Assembly: GCA_937910695.1 (NCBI GenBank)
Contig: CALEMW010000219.1
Location: forward strand, 78,276-142,275
DNA: 64,000 nucleotides
Direction of reading: 5' to 3'
From: an uncultured bacterium
GTDB lineage: Bacteria; Krumholzibacteriota; Krumholzibacteriia; LZORAL124-64-63
Each line of letters begins with the position of its first letter. Within the stretch, counting starts at the first letter, position 1. The position numbers and the translations under genes are program-made. The notes beneath the pieces are model-generated. The model did no database searches, was not told the origin of the DNA, and saw nothing but the letters and a program-made list of their open reading frames with translations. Positions 18,898 through 26,375 of the stretch are shown here, one piece after another.

Positions 18898-21402
18898 ATG
18901 CACGGACCCAGACCTCAGCCCCAGAGTCGTACCGGACGCATTCTGCGCGTTCTCGCACTTTACGTCCTCGCCCCCCTGCTCCTCCTCCTCGAAATCCCTG
19001 TCGCCGTCCACGTGGCCCAGAAGCCTTCGTTCGGTTTCACGGTTCATCAGCTCGAGATCCGCGACGTGCGGTCGGGCGGCCCGGCTGACCAGGCCGGTCT
19101 GCTCACCGGCGATCGCCTGTTGGCCGTCGATGGCGAACCCCTGGGCACGATGGTCGACTGGTACGTGGCTCATGCCGGCCGCTACGAACTCGGGGCGAGA
19201 ACCTACCTCGTCCGCCGCAACGAACATTTCGTGACCGCCACGGTCGCGCCCATTCGCCCGGGGCGCCGCGATGTCGTCTGGTACTACGGCCTTTCCCTGG
19301 CCGGTCTCTCGTTCCTGGCCATGGGCTGGCTCGTGCTCGCCCGCCGCCACGACATGGTGTCGCGCTACTTTTTCGGCCTCTGCTCCCTGTTCGCCTTTTT
19401 CCTGATGGATGTACCCGACTGGCCTTCTTCCACCTATATGACCATCAAGGACATCGTCCGCGACCTGGCTCAGTTGGTGCTGCCGGTGGCCTTCCTCCGC
19501 TTCTTCCTCTACTTCCCGGAACGGACCCATCTCACCGCGACGAATCATCGACGTCATCGGCTGCTGTGGATTCCGGCGTTGATCCTCTTGAGTGTCAGCC
19601 TGGTGATCCAGGCCGCCCGTCTCGATCCTGCTTCACCGGCTGTCACCGTGGCCACCCAGGCCACAGGGCTGTTCCTGGTGGCCTACTTCGCCTCGGGCCT
19701 GGTGGTTTTCGCCCGCAAGGTCTTCCGTCGCGACCGACCGGTCGCCCACTCGAAACTACGCATTGTGCTGTTGGGCTTACTTGCCGGCTTCCTGCCCTTC
19801 CTCGTCGGAGCGGTGCTGCACATCGTGGGACCGGAACCAGCTCCCTGGTGGCAGCACTGGCTGGTATTCTCACTCGTCCTGGTCCCGGTGAGTTTTGGCC
19901 TGGCCATCCTGCGCTACGGTGCCCTCGATATGGAAGACCTGGTCCGACACGGTCTGGTGTACGGCGTGTTGACCGTTGCCGTCGTGGCTGGATATGCCCT
20001 TCTGGTGGGAGGGCTCGGCCACTTCATGGCCATCTATTTCCACACCACGAGCACACCGGTCATCCTAGCCGCCGCCGTGGGGACAGCTCTTCTGCTCAAT
20101 CCCGCCCGACGTCGGCTGCACACCTGGGTCGATCATGCGGTCTACCCGGCCCGACGCGCCACGCGCGAAGCCCTGCACGATCTCGGCCATGAGCTGTCCG
20201 GACTGATCGAAGACAGCGACGCGCCCACGACGATGCTCATGCGACTCTTCGAGCTTTACCGGCCCCAACACGTTTCACTGTTCCTCGAACGCCAGGGCCG
20301 TCTTTGCCTCCATGCCATCGAGTGTGAGGACGACACGACCCCTGAGCCCTGTGCCTTCGACCCCGACGACACGCTGCCCCGAGTCCTGCTGATGGCCCGC
20401 CGCCCGTTGGCGATGGAGGAGCTAGACGGCCTGGACACCGAAACCGAGACCGACGCTGTGACCCGCGTCGTGCTCGACGCCCTCGACGTGCGTCTGGCCG
20501 TGCCCCTGATCACCGGCAACCGACTCGTCGGCTTCCTCACCTTCGGTGCCAAGGCCAGTGGTGCTCTCTACACCCAGGCCGATACCTCCAACCTCCACGA
20601 CTTCAGCGTCCATGCCGCAGCCCTCGTGGAGATCGGACGGCTTTACCAGGACAGCCTTTTGCGGGAACGTTTGGACACGGAGCTGGCGGTGGCCCAGCGC
20701 ATCCAGCAGAGCCTGGTGCCGGAAGAGCCCCTCGAAACGGCAGGCGCCCGCCTCGTGGGCCGTATGGTCTCGTGCCGGGAAGTCGGCGGCGACTCGTTTG
20801 ACTACTTCCGTCTCGACCGCGACACCGTGGCCTTCGCCATCGCCGACGCCGCCGGCAAGGGTGTGCCGGCCGCCCTGGTCATGACTTCGTTGCGCGCCAC
20901 CTTCCGCAGCGCCGCGGTGAACTTCCCCGAACCCGAACGCGTCGTCGAGGAACTCAACAAAGCCGTGAGCAGCATGGCCACACCGGGCCAGTTCATCTGC
21001 TTCTTCTATGGCACCTACCACGCGCCTTCGCGTACCTTGCGCTACTGCAACGCCGGCATGAATCCGCCGCTTCTGTTCCGCGAAGGCCGCACTTGGGCCG
21101 AAAAAATGAAGAAGGGCGGCCTGGTCCTGGGCATCGACGGCGACCGCCGCTACGCCCACGGCACCTTCCACCTCGAAGACGGGGATCTGCTGGTCCTGTA
21201 TACCGACGGCATCACCGAGCAGACAGATGACAAGGGCGAATTCTACGGCGAACAACGACTCGAGGACGCCGTCCGCGAGGCTCGATCCTTGCCCCTCGAT
21301 ACCCTGCTCGACAGGATATTTGCCACGGTGGAGACGTTCGGAGGGCCGATTCAATCCGACGACCGCACCTTGATGTTGCTGCGCACCAACGCATTGACCT
21401 GA
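18898..21402 (+). CDS. Membrane PP2C/SpoIIE-type (RsbU-like) serine phosphatase with PDZ-like and GAF-like regions
   Basis: 834 residues; ATG preceded by AGGAGG. Order: one N-terminal membrane span, a PDZ-like extracytoplasmic segment (about 45-120; VRSGGPADQAGLLTGDRLLAVDG split by family motifs GPADQAGL and GDRLLAVDG), about seven hydrophobic helices (about 125-415), a GAF-like region (about 440-590), and a SpoIIE/PP2C phosphatase (about 600-834). Phosphatase metal residues are visible in VGGDSFDY (from 629), IADAAGKGV, YTDGITE and SDDRTL. RsbU-type enzymes dephosphorylate STAS anti-anti-sigma proteins. A partner is not adjacent; the STAS protein in the dcw cluster lacks the phosphorylatable Ser. 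Confidence 0.85.
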   Translation: MHGPRPQPQSRTGRILRVLALYVLAPLLLLLEIPVAVHVAQKPSFGFTVHQLEIRDVRSGGPADQAGLLTGDRLLAVDGEPLGTMVDWYVAHAGRYELGARTYLVRRNEHFVTATVAPIRPGRRDVVWYYGLSLAGLSFLAMGWLVLARRHDMVSRYFFGLCSLFAFFLMDVPDWPSSTYMTIKDIVRDLAQLVLPVAFLRFFLYFPERTHLTATNHRRHRLLWIPALILLSVSLVIQAARLDPASPAVTVATQATGLFLVAYFASGLVVFARKVFRRDRPVAHSKLRIVLLGLLAGFLPFLVGAVLHIVGPEPAPWWQHWLVFSLVLVPVSFGLAILRYGALDMEDLVRHGLVYGVLTVAVVAGYALLVGGLGHFMAIYFHTTSTPVILAAAVGTALLLNPARRRLHTWVDHAVYPARRATREALHDLGHELSGLIEDSDAPTTMLMRLFELYRPQHVSLFLERQGRLCLHAIECEDDTTPEPCAFDPDDTLPRVLLMARRPLAMEELDGLDTETETDAVTRVVLDALDVRLAVPLITGNRLVGFLTFGAKASGALYTQADTSNLHDFSVHAAALVEIGRLYQDSLLRERLDTELAVAQRIQQSLVPEEPLETAGARLVGRMVSCREVGGDSFDYFRLDRDTVAFAIADAAGKGVPAALVMTSLRATFRSAAVNFPEPERVVEELNKAVSSMATPGQFICFFYGTYHAPSRTLRYCNAGMNPPLLFREGRTWAEKMKKGGLVLGIDGDRRYAHGTFHLEDGDLLVLYTDGITEQTDDKGEFYGEQRLEDAVREARSLPLDTLLDRIFATVETFGGPIQSDDRTLMLLRTNALT

Positions 21403-21427
21403 TCCCGGGTGGTTCCGGCACGATAAT
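21399..21427 (+). promoter_or_regulatory. Weak candidate promoter for the micro-locus
   Basis: GATAAT at 21422-21427 is one base from the -10 consensus. The position 17 nt upstream (CTGATC, 21399-21404) is a poor -35; TTGACC at 21394-21399 is better but spaced 22 nt. Supported mainly by position ahead of the leader and small ORF. Confidence 0.35.
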
Positions 21428-21445
21428 GGCTCAAGACGGTTAGGA

Positions 21446-21475
21446 ATCCGCCGAAGGGTGGATCATCAATCCGCC
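21446..21475 (+). promoter_or_regulatory. Leader with two mutually exclusive hairpins upstream of the micro-ORF
   Basis: Three 7-nt segments: a = ATCCGCC (21446-21452), b = GGTGGAT (21457-21463), c = ATCCGCC (21469-21475). Segment b pairs equally with a (GAAG tetraloop) or c (5-nt loop), each with one G.U pair, so only one hairpin can form at a time. The c segment is 18 nt before the GGAGGA ribosome site. A regulatory switch is inference. Confidence 0.4.
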
Positions 21476-21504
21476 GTCACCTAGGGCCGACCCGGAGGAA
21501 CGAC

Positions 21505-21570
21505 ATGGACGTCATCAGTGCCATCATCGCCCTCTCTGTCATTGACATCTTTTGGTGGTTGAGGAAGTAA
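21505..21570 (+). CDS. 21-residue hydrophobic micro-protein (or leader peptide)
   Basis: ATG with GGAGGA five bases upstream encodes MDVISAIIALSVIDIFWWLRK and stops with TAA. About 16 hydrophobic residues end in a Trp pair and an Arg-Lys tail, the layout of a single membrane-spanning micro-protein. A 10-bp terminator hairpin starts 40 nt after the stop, so leader, ORF and terminator form a compact unit of about 220 nt. Alternatives: type I toxin-like peptide, or attenuator leader, since the two TGG codons fall in a 6-bp stem (GTGGTT 21555-21560 with AACCAC 21575-21580). No family recognised; the strong ribosome site is the main evidence that it is translated. Confidence 0.5.
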   Translation: MDVISAIIALSVIDIFWWLRK

Positions 21571-21610
21571 AATTAACCACAAGTGGGAGTTGCATTGACA
21601 GACGAGAAGT

Positions 21611-21649
21611 GAAGCCCGGGTGGCGTGCTTAAGTGCCGGCCCGGGCTTC
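21611..21649 (+). terminator. Terminator hairpin after the micro-ORF
   Basis: 10-bp perfect stem GAAGCCCGGG (21611-21620) with CCCGGGCTTC (21640-21649), 19-nt loop, followed by TGCTTTCC. It separates the micro-locus from the AT-rich promoter region of the next gene. Confidence 0.75.
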
Positions 21650-21655
21650 TGCTTT

Positions 21656-21795
21656 CCTACCTGAATCATATTGTAATGTCATATTATCCATAATCTTCTA
21701 CCATTTCGTCCTGTATATCTGTTATCTTGAGCTTACGTAGCCCAATCGCCCAGGGTCTTTTCATGACATTTTTTACACAACAAAGGACACGACTC
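21656..21795 (+). promoter_or_regulatory. AT-rich promoter/leader region of the secreted-protein gene
   Basis: Strong local drop in GC content. Contains AATCATAT (21664-21671), TGTCAT (21677-21682), TTATCTT (21722-21728), the same words and order as upstream of the plastocyanin-like gene. AAAGGA eight bases before the ATG is the ribosome site. No unambiguous -35/-10 pair can be chosen. With the micro-locus this accounts for the only gene-poor stretch over 300 bases (21403-21795). Confidence 0.35.
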
Positions 21796-22557
21796 ATGAA
21801 GTTGATCATGACTTTGATTGCTCTGTTGGCGCTGGCTTCTCCGGTGCTGGGCTTGAACTTCGATCAGAACATCACACCTGATGTGATTTTCGGCTCGGGC
21901 AACCTCAACGGTTCGTTCACCACCGATGTCGCCGGCGGAATCGAGCTCGGTCTGCGCGGCAAGCTTCGCTTCGATGCCGCCAACCAGCCACAGAATATCT
22001 TCAACAGCAACGGCGACGGTTCCTACTCGTTCATCGCCGGCGCCGCCCCGTCTGGATTTTCCTGGATGCCCGGCTCCCCCACAACACCCGTCTGGAACTT
22101 CGAGTTCTCCGTGAACACCGACAACACCGGCACCAGCGGCCTGAAGCTCGACGCCCTGACCTACGAACTGGGCCTCGACTTCGATCCCTCCCCGGCCGGC
22201 ACCAGCTTCCTGGTCTTCGATCCGATCTCCGCTGGCGTATCTGCCGCTTTCTACGACCACTCCCTCGGCACCAACGCCACGACCTCGGCCACGGACCTGG
22301 TTGCCGGCGACGCCGTAACCTACGCGTCCTATCTGGCGACACAAAACGTCGCCCAGAACTCCTGGAGCTACGAATTCTTCAATGACGCTCCTTTCAACAC
22401 CTTCGATCCCGCCCTGGACGGCGTCTACGAAATCTACCTCCGCGCTTATGACGGCAGCGGTGCGTTGGTGGCGCAGACTTCGATCTCGATCGTGATCGGC
22501 AACGCCGTGTCAAACGAGGACTCCTCCTGGAGCAGCATGAAGACGCTGTTCCGTTAG
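21796..22557 (+). CDS. Secreted protein resembling PEP-CTERM substrates, with WSSMKTLFR tail
   Basis: 253 residues. Signal peptide MKLIMTLIALLALASPVLG; ATG chosen from the signal peptide and AAAGGA at 8 nt. The body is Asp/Asn/Ser/Thr-rich and beta-like; segments such as VWNFEFSVNTDNTGTSGL, FLVFDPI, NVAQNSWSYEFFND and GVYEIYLRAYDGSGALVA look like the body of secreted PEP-CTERM (exosortase-sorted) proteins as I know them. The expected Val-Pro-Glu-Pro motif, membrane helix and Arg cluster are missing; the end is instead NEDSSWSSMKTLFR, matching the tail of the plastocyanin-like protein at 5825. Probably surface or extracellular; function unknown. Monocistronic, followed by a terminator. Confidence 0.75.
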   Translation: MKLIMTLIALLALASPVLGLNFDQNITPDVIFGSGNLNGSFTTDVAGGIELGLRGKLRFDAANQPQNIFNSNGDGSYSFIAGAAPSGFSWMPGSPTTPVWNFEFSVNTDNTGTSGLKLDALTYELGLDFDPSPAGTSFLVFDPISAGVSAAFYDHSLGTNATTSATDLVAGDAVTYASYLATQNVAQNSWSYEFFNDAPFNTFDPALDGVYEIYLRAYDGSGALVAQTSISIVIGNAVSNEDSSWSSMKTLFR

Positions 22558-22587
22558 AACGGTCTTGGGCCTCGACACAGCCCAACA

Positions 22588-22622
22588 AGAGAGGAGCATG
22601 CCCGATGGGCAGGCTCCTCTCT
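22588..22622. terminator. Bidirectional terminator between convergent genes
   Basis: 10-bp stem AGAGAGGAGC (22588-22597) with GCTCCTCTCT (22613-22622), extended inside by ATGCCC/GGGCA pairing. It lies 31 nt after the stop of the secreted-protein gene. Confidence 0.75.
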
Positions 22623-22659
22623 CATCGGTCACCAAAATCGGCAGCGGCATGGCGTGACT

Positions 22660-22696
22660 CCAGGTCCCGTCCGCGTGAGGCGCGGACGGGACCTGG
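22660..22696 (-). terminator. 16-bp perfect hairpin after tlpA
   Basis: CCAGGTCCCGTCCGCG (22660-22675) pairs perfectly with 22681-22696 around a 5-nt loop, 7 nt beyond the tlpA stop. No T run follows on the minus strand, so it may act as an RNA 3'-end stabiliser as much as a terminator. Confidence 0.65.
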
Positions 22697-22703
22697 AAAG
22701 GCA

Positions 22704-23207
22704 CTAGGGGCCTTTGGCGGCCAGGGCAGCGTCGATATAGACCTGCTTTTCCTGATAGCCCACGAACTTATCCTTCACCTTGCCGTCGGGCCCGATGATG
22801 AACGTGGTCGGGATGCTGCGGATGCCCCCGAAATCGTGGCTGAGACTCTGAGTCACGTCGGGAACGACACGGAAGGTATAGCCGCTCTTCTCGATGAACG
22901 GCCTGACGATCTGGGCTCCCTGCTGATCCGTGGCCACGGCCACGACATGGATACCCTGATCTCCGTATTCCTCGTGGATATCCTGCAGGTGCGGCATGGC
23001 GCGCTTGCAGGGCGGGCACCAGGTGGCCCAGAAGTCGAGAATCACGACGTCGCCCGCGTACGAGGCGAGGGTGAAATCCTTGCCGTCGAGATCCACAGGC
23101 AGACCTGCAGATGGAACGGCCTCGTCCACGGCTGCATCGTCGCCGCCGGCACAGCCGGCCAGCACCACAGCGAACAACATTACGGTCAAAACAAGTCTGC
23201 GCTGCAT
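22704..23207 (-). CDS. TlpA-like thioredoxin-fold lipoprotein
   Basis: 167 residues. N-terminal lipoprotein signal with lipobox LAGC (Cys at about residue 19), so membrane-anchored on the periplasmic side. The thioredoxin fold of the TlpA/ResA/AhpC-TSA type has the active site FWATWCPPCK and the cis-Pro segment RSIPTTFIIG. It probably reduces apocytochrome c or other periplasmic thiols, fed by the DsbD encoded two genes upstream. Its ribosome site GGAGG overlaps the TAG stop of trx. Confidence 0.9.
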   Translation of the reverse strand: MQRRLVLTVMLFAVVLAGCAGGDDAAVDEAVPSAGLPVDLDGKDFTLASYAGDVVILDFWATWCPPCKRAMPHLQDIHEEYGDQGIHVVAVATDQQGAQIVRPFIEKSGYTFRVVPDVTQSLSHDFGGIRSIPTTFIIGPDGKVKDKFVGYQEKQVYIDAALAAKGP

Positions 23208-23216
23208 GGAGTCCTC

Positions 23217-23540
23217 CTAGAACATGGCGTTGATCTTCTCGATCATCTTATCCTTGGACGTCAGGCCTATCTGCTGGTTCTGCACCTCGCCGCCCTTCAT
23301 GTAGAGCACCGTGGGCACGGACATCACGCCGAATTTCATGGCGTGGGTGCGGGCCTCTTCAACGTCCACATGGGCGACCTTCAACTTACCGGCGAACTCG
23401 ACCGCCAGCTCTTCCACGATGGGCTTGAGCTGCTTGCAGGGACCGCACCAGGTGGCGCTGAAGTCGACCAGCACGGGCACGTCGCTCTGCATGACCTCGG
23501 CTTCGAAGTTCTCATCCGTCACGTGGATCATCTCGCTCAT
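23217..23540 (-). CDS. trxA: Thioredoxin
   Basis: 107 residues, classic cytosolic thioredoxin: FSATWCGPCKQLKP active site, the buried Asp in VLVDF, and the cis-Pro loop MSVPTVLYMKGG. No signal peptide. GGAGG with 4-nt spacing precedes the ATG. Sitting between dsbD and the tlpA-like gene, it is the likely cytoplasmic electron donor to DsbD, giving thioredoxin to DsbD to TlpA as an inferred electron path. Confidence 0.95.
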   Translation of the reverse strand: MSEMIHVTDENFEAEVMQSDVPVLVDFSATWCGPCKQLKPIVEELAVEFAGKLKVAHVDVEEARTHAMKFGVMSVPTVLYMKGGEVQNQQIGLTSKDKMIEKINAMF

Positions 23541-23592
23541 GGTTCCTCCCGGCCCGCAGGCCAGCTCAGGGGTTGGCGAAGGGACATCCCTT

Positions 23593-25404
23593 CTACTCGA
23601 CCGACGAGAGCACGCGCTCCATCACGGCGGCCAGGTCGTCGGCGTCCTTGAAACCTGAAAAACGTTCGATTTCGTTCCCGAGGGAATCGAAGAAAATCAC
23701 CGTCGGCATGCCGATCACGCCGAAGCGACTCGTGCGTTCCTTATTGGTCTCGTTGCTCTCGGTCATGTCCATCTTAATCGACGTGAACCGTTGCGCAAGA
23801 TCGAGGATGCGGGATTGGTTGTAGGTCTGATGGTCCAGCTCGACGCAGGCGGCGCACCATTCGGCCCAGAAGTCCATCATCACCGGCTTACCGTCGGCTT
23901 CCGCCCGAGCGAAGCCGGCCGTCTCGTCCCAGATCCAGGCGGGCTCCAGAGGCTCCGCCGACACACCCACGGCCGGAGCGCCCGCCGGCAGGAGTTCCGG
24001 CGCGAATCCTCGCAAGCCGCCCAAGATGACCAGGACCGCCCCGAGGAGCCAGAGGAACCGCAAGAATCCCTTGTCGAGGCCTTCACGAGCACCGGCAGAA
24101 CCCGCCAGTGGCAGCCAGGCTCCCCAAGCGCTCACACTCAGCAGCAGGGCCAGACCGAAGAGCCCGCTCAACAGCCACGAAGGCAAGTAGGCCCGCACGA
24201 ACCACAGAGCGAGAGCGAAGAGCACGACGGCGAATCCATGCTTCACGATGTTCATCCAGCCGCCGGCGCCGGGCAGAGCCGTCAGCAGCCCGCTGAAGGT
24301 GCCCAGAGCCAGGAACAGCATGCCCATGCCCAGGGCGAAGGTGAACAGCAGCCAGAAGCCGAGCATCATGCTGCCAGTGGTCGCGACCCAGGTCAGCAGG
24401 ACGATCAGCACCGGCCCCACACAGGGGGCGGCAATCAAGCCCATGGCCATACCCATCAGCAGCGGCCCCAGGAAACCCGTCCGGCCGCCACCGACACGGC
24501 TGGTCATGCTGCTCGGCAGTTGAATGTCGAACATGCCGGCCATGGACAGAGCCATCGCGCCGATCACGACCGCCACGACGCCACCGAAGATCGGGGTCTG
24601 CGTTGCCTGGCCGAATGCGCCTCCAGTGGCCGCAGCCAACAATCCGAGCACTGAATAAACCACCGCGATGCCCAGCACATACCAAAGCGAAAGGATGAAG
24701 CCCTTGACGGGATTGCCCTTGGCGCTGCCGCCGATGAAGCTGATGGTGATCGGGATCATCGGATAGACACAAGGTGTGAAGCTGGCGAGCACACCGCCGA
24801 GGAAGACGAGTAGGAACGCCATCCAGCTGCCCTCGCTCAGGGCGCGTTCCAGCCGCCCATGCAGGCCGCCGCCTTCGCCGGATGGAGGGGTTGCAACTGT
24901 GGCGGCGCCGGCGTCCGTTGCTGCACCGACGACGATCTCCAGACTGTCGACCACGTCTGCCGGCGGATAGCACAGTCCGGCATCGCCCTCGCGGCAGAGC
25001 TGGGACTGGGCCGTCACGGTCAGCGTCAACGGCCCGGCTTCGGCCGGAAGCGTGACCGGCAACAGAGCCATGACGTCGCCCTTCCAGTAGGGCAGCTCTC
25101 CAGGGACGCTCAGGGGTGGGAAAATCGGCTCTCCCGATTCTGCCCCCGTCAAGGTGAGGCCAGTGAAGGTGCCCGTCATGTGGGTGCCTTCGGGTACGTG
25201 GTAGAGAACGCCGATCTGCACGGTGCCCCCGGCGGGGAACACGTCGCCGAGGGTCTTGAGTTCGAGAACGACCTTGGGCACGGCCTCGGCGGCGGAGCCG
25301 CCGCCGAGCGGGCCGGCGAAGACCGTGCCGAAACACAGAAGAGCAAGTACCAAGCTGAGTGCAAGGGCAGTGCGGTGGTACCGCTGGCCGCGGCTGGTCG
25401 TCAT
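23593..25404 (-). CDS. dsbD: Thiol:disulfide interchange protein DsbD
   Basis: 603 residues in three parts. After the signal peptide an immunoglobulin-like alpha domain has the Cys pair in CREGDAGLCYPP. The central eight-helix membrane domain has its two redox Cys in FTPCVYPMIPI and AAPCVGPVL. The C-terminal thioredoxin-like gamma domain has WAEWCAACVELD and the cis-Pro loop IGMPTVIF. It moves reducing power from cytosolic thioredoxin to the periplasm. GAGGAG precedes the ATG. A small GAAGGG/CCCTTC hairpin sits at its stop codon. Confidence 0.95.
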   Translation of the reverse strand: MTTSRGQRYHRTALALSLVLALLCFGTVFAGPLGGGSAAEAVPKVVLELKTLGDVFPAGGTVQIGVLYHVPEGTHMTGTFTGLTLTGAESGEPIFPPLSVPGELPYWKGDVMALLPVTLPAEAGPLTLTVTAQSQLCREGDAGLCYPPADVVDSLEIVVGAATDAGAATVATPPSGEGGGLHGRLERALSEGSWMAFLLVFLGGVLASFTPCVYPMIPITISFIGGSAKGNPVKGFILSLWYVLGIAVVYSVLGLLAAATGGAFGQATQTPIFGGVVAVVIGAMALSMAGMFDIQLPSSMTSRVGGGRTGFLGPLLMGMAMGLIAAPCVGPVLIVLLTWVATTGSMMLGFWLLFTFALGMGMLFLALGTFSGLLTALPGAGGWMNIVKHGFAVVLFALALWFVRAYLPSWLLSGLFGLALLLSVSAWGAWLPLAGSAGAREGLDKGFLRFLWLLGAVLVILGGLRGFAPELLPAGAPAVGVSAEPLEPAWIWDETAGFARAEADGKPVMMDFWAEWCAACVELDHQTYNQSRILDLAQRFTSIKMDMTESNETNKERTSRFGVIGMPTVIFFDSLGNEIERFSGFKDADDLAAVMERVLSSVE

Positions 25405-25479
25405 CGACGGTCTCCTCGTGTTCCAAGTTCGGCGATCGACAGGCGGAGTCGACCGTAAGTGACGTTCCTCGCGCTCCGC

Positions 25480-26256
25480 TTACTGGAGAATTTTCTCGCG
25501 CTGATGATCCACGTCGAAAATCCGCATCACCGTGCCGTCGCTCTCGGATAGGACCTCGGGGATCCCGTCACCGTCCATGTCCAGCAGCATGATGCGCGAC
25601 CCGAAGACTTCGCCCGCCCATTCCACATCGCCGCTGCGCACATCGACCACCTGTCCCGTGTTCAAGACGATCTCGGCAGTGCCGTCGCCGTCCACATCAC
25701 CCACCGCGAGTCGTCCCGCCTCGTATTCCATGGGGCTGGTCCACTCGCGGTTGAAGGTCAGTCCGTCGATATAATGCAGGTGCTGATCGGCGTTCACGAC
25801 GATCTCCAGGGGCGCGTCGTCGTCGACCTGACCCAGACTCACGCAATGGATTTCCCTGAAATCGTTGTTGAGCGATTCCCAGCGCAGGCGGCGGTCGGCC
25901 GATGACCAGACATAGAGGATGCCGCTGCCCGTCCAGGCGATGATCTCGTTCTGATCGTCGCCGTCGAGATCTGCGCTCAGAACCTCGATCACCGCGCCGG
26001 TCAGCTGCTTGCTGGTCCACACGTCGCGGCTCTGACCAGCGACGAGTTGGATCAGACGTACCAGACCGAAGCGATCGCCCAGGGCGAGGAAGGGACCGAA
26101 TTCGTCTTCGAGAGTGTCGACGGTCGTGACGTGATCAAGATAGTAGGCGGCCTGCATGGCCGACTGGTAATCCCAGTAGGGCAGCGGTTGCTGGGCCGAG
26201 GCGACGGCGGTGCAAACGACAACGACGAGGAGAATCCTGCGCAGCAGGACGTTCAT
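25480..26256 (-). CDS. Secreted FG-GAP/VCBS-repeat protein
   Basis: 258 residues. A hydrophobic signal segment (LLRRILLVVVVCTAVASA) precedes a beta-propeller-like body with three calcium-binding-type repeats: DLDGDDQNEI, DVDGDGTAEI and DMDGDGIPEV. Such DxDGDGxxE loops are typical of FG-GAP/VCBS repeats in extracellular adhesins and integrin-like propellers. The small size would give only half a propeller. It is 75 nt upstream of dsbD on the same strand, but a functional link is not evident. No C-terminal sorting domain is visible. Confidence 0.75.
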   Translation of the reverse strand: MNVLLRRILLVVVVCTAVASAQQPLPYWDYQSAMQAAYYLDHVTTVDTLEDEFGPFLALGDRFGLVRLIQLVAGQSRDVWTSKQLTGAVIEVLSADLDGDDQNEIIAWTGSGILYVWSSADRRLRWESLNNDFREIHCVSLGQVDDDAPLEIVVNADQHLHYIDGLTFNREWTSPMEYEAGRLAVGDVDGDGTAEIVLNTGQVVDVRSGDVEWAGEVFGSRIMLLDMDGDGIPEVLSESDGTVMRIFDVDHQREKILQ

Positions 26257-26375
26257 GGCGGTCTCCCTGGTTTACGGATCCTGCAGGGGGCTATGGACCA
26301 ACAATAATGGCTCCACCGGTAGGCGTCCACCAGCAACGCCCGGATCACAACCAGGAAGATGGCGACAAGGTTCCC

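Noticed and set aside
18716-18958. Upstream extension of valS by ~80 codons
   Set aside because: The extension has no ValRS homology and would cross the predicted promoter; the GTG at 18715 has a strong ribosome site.
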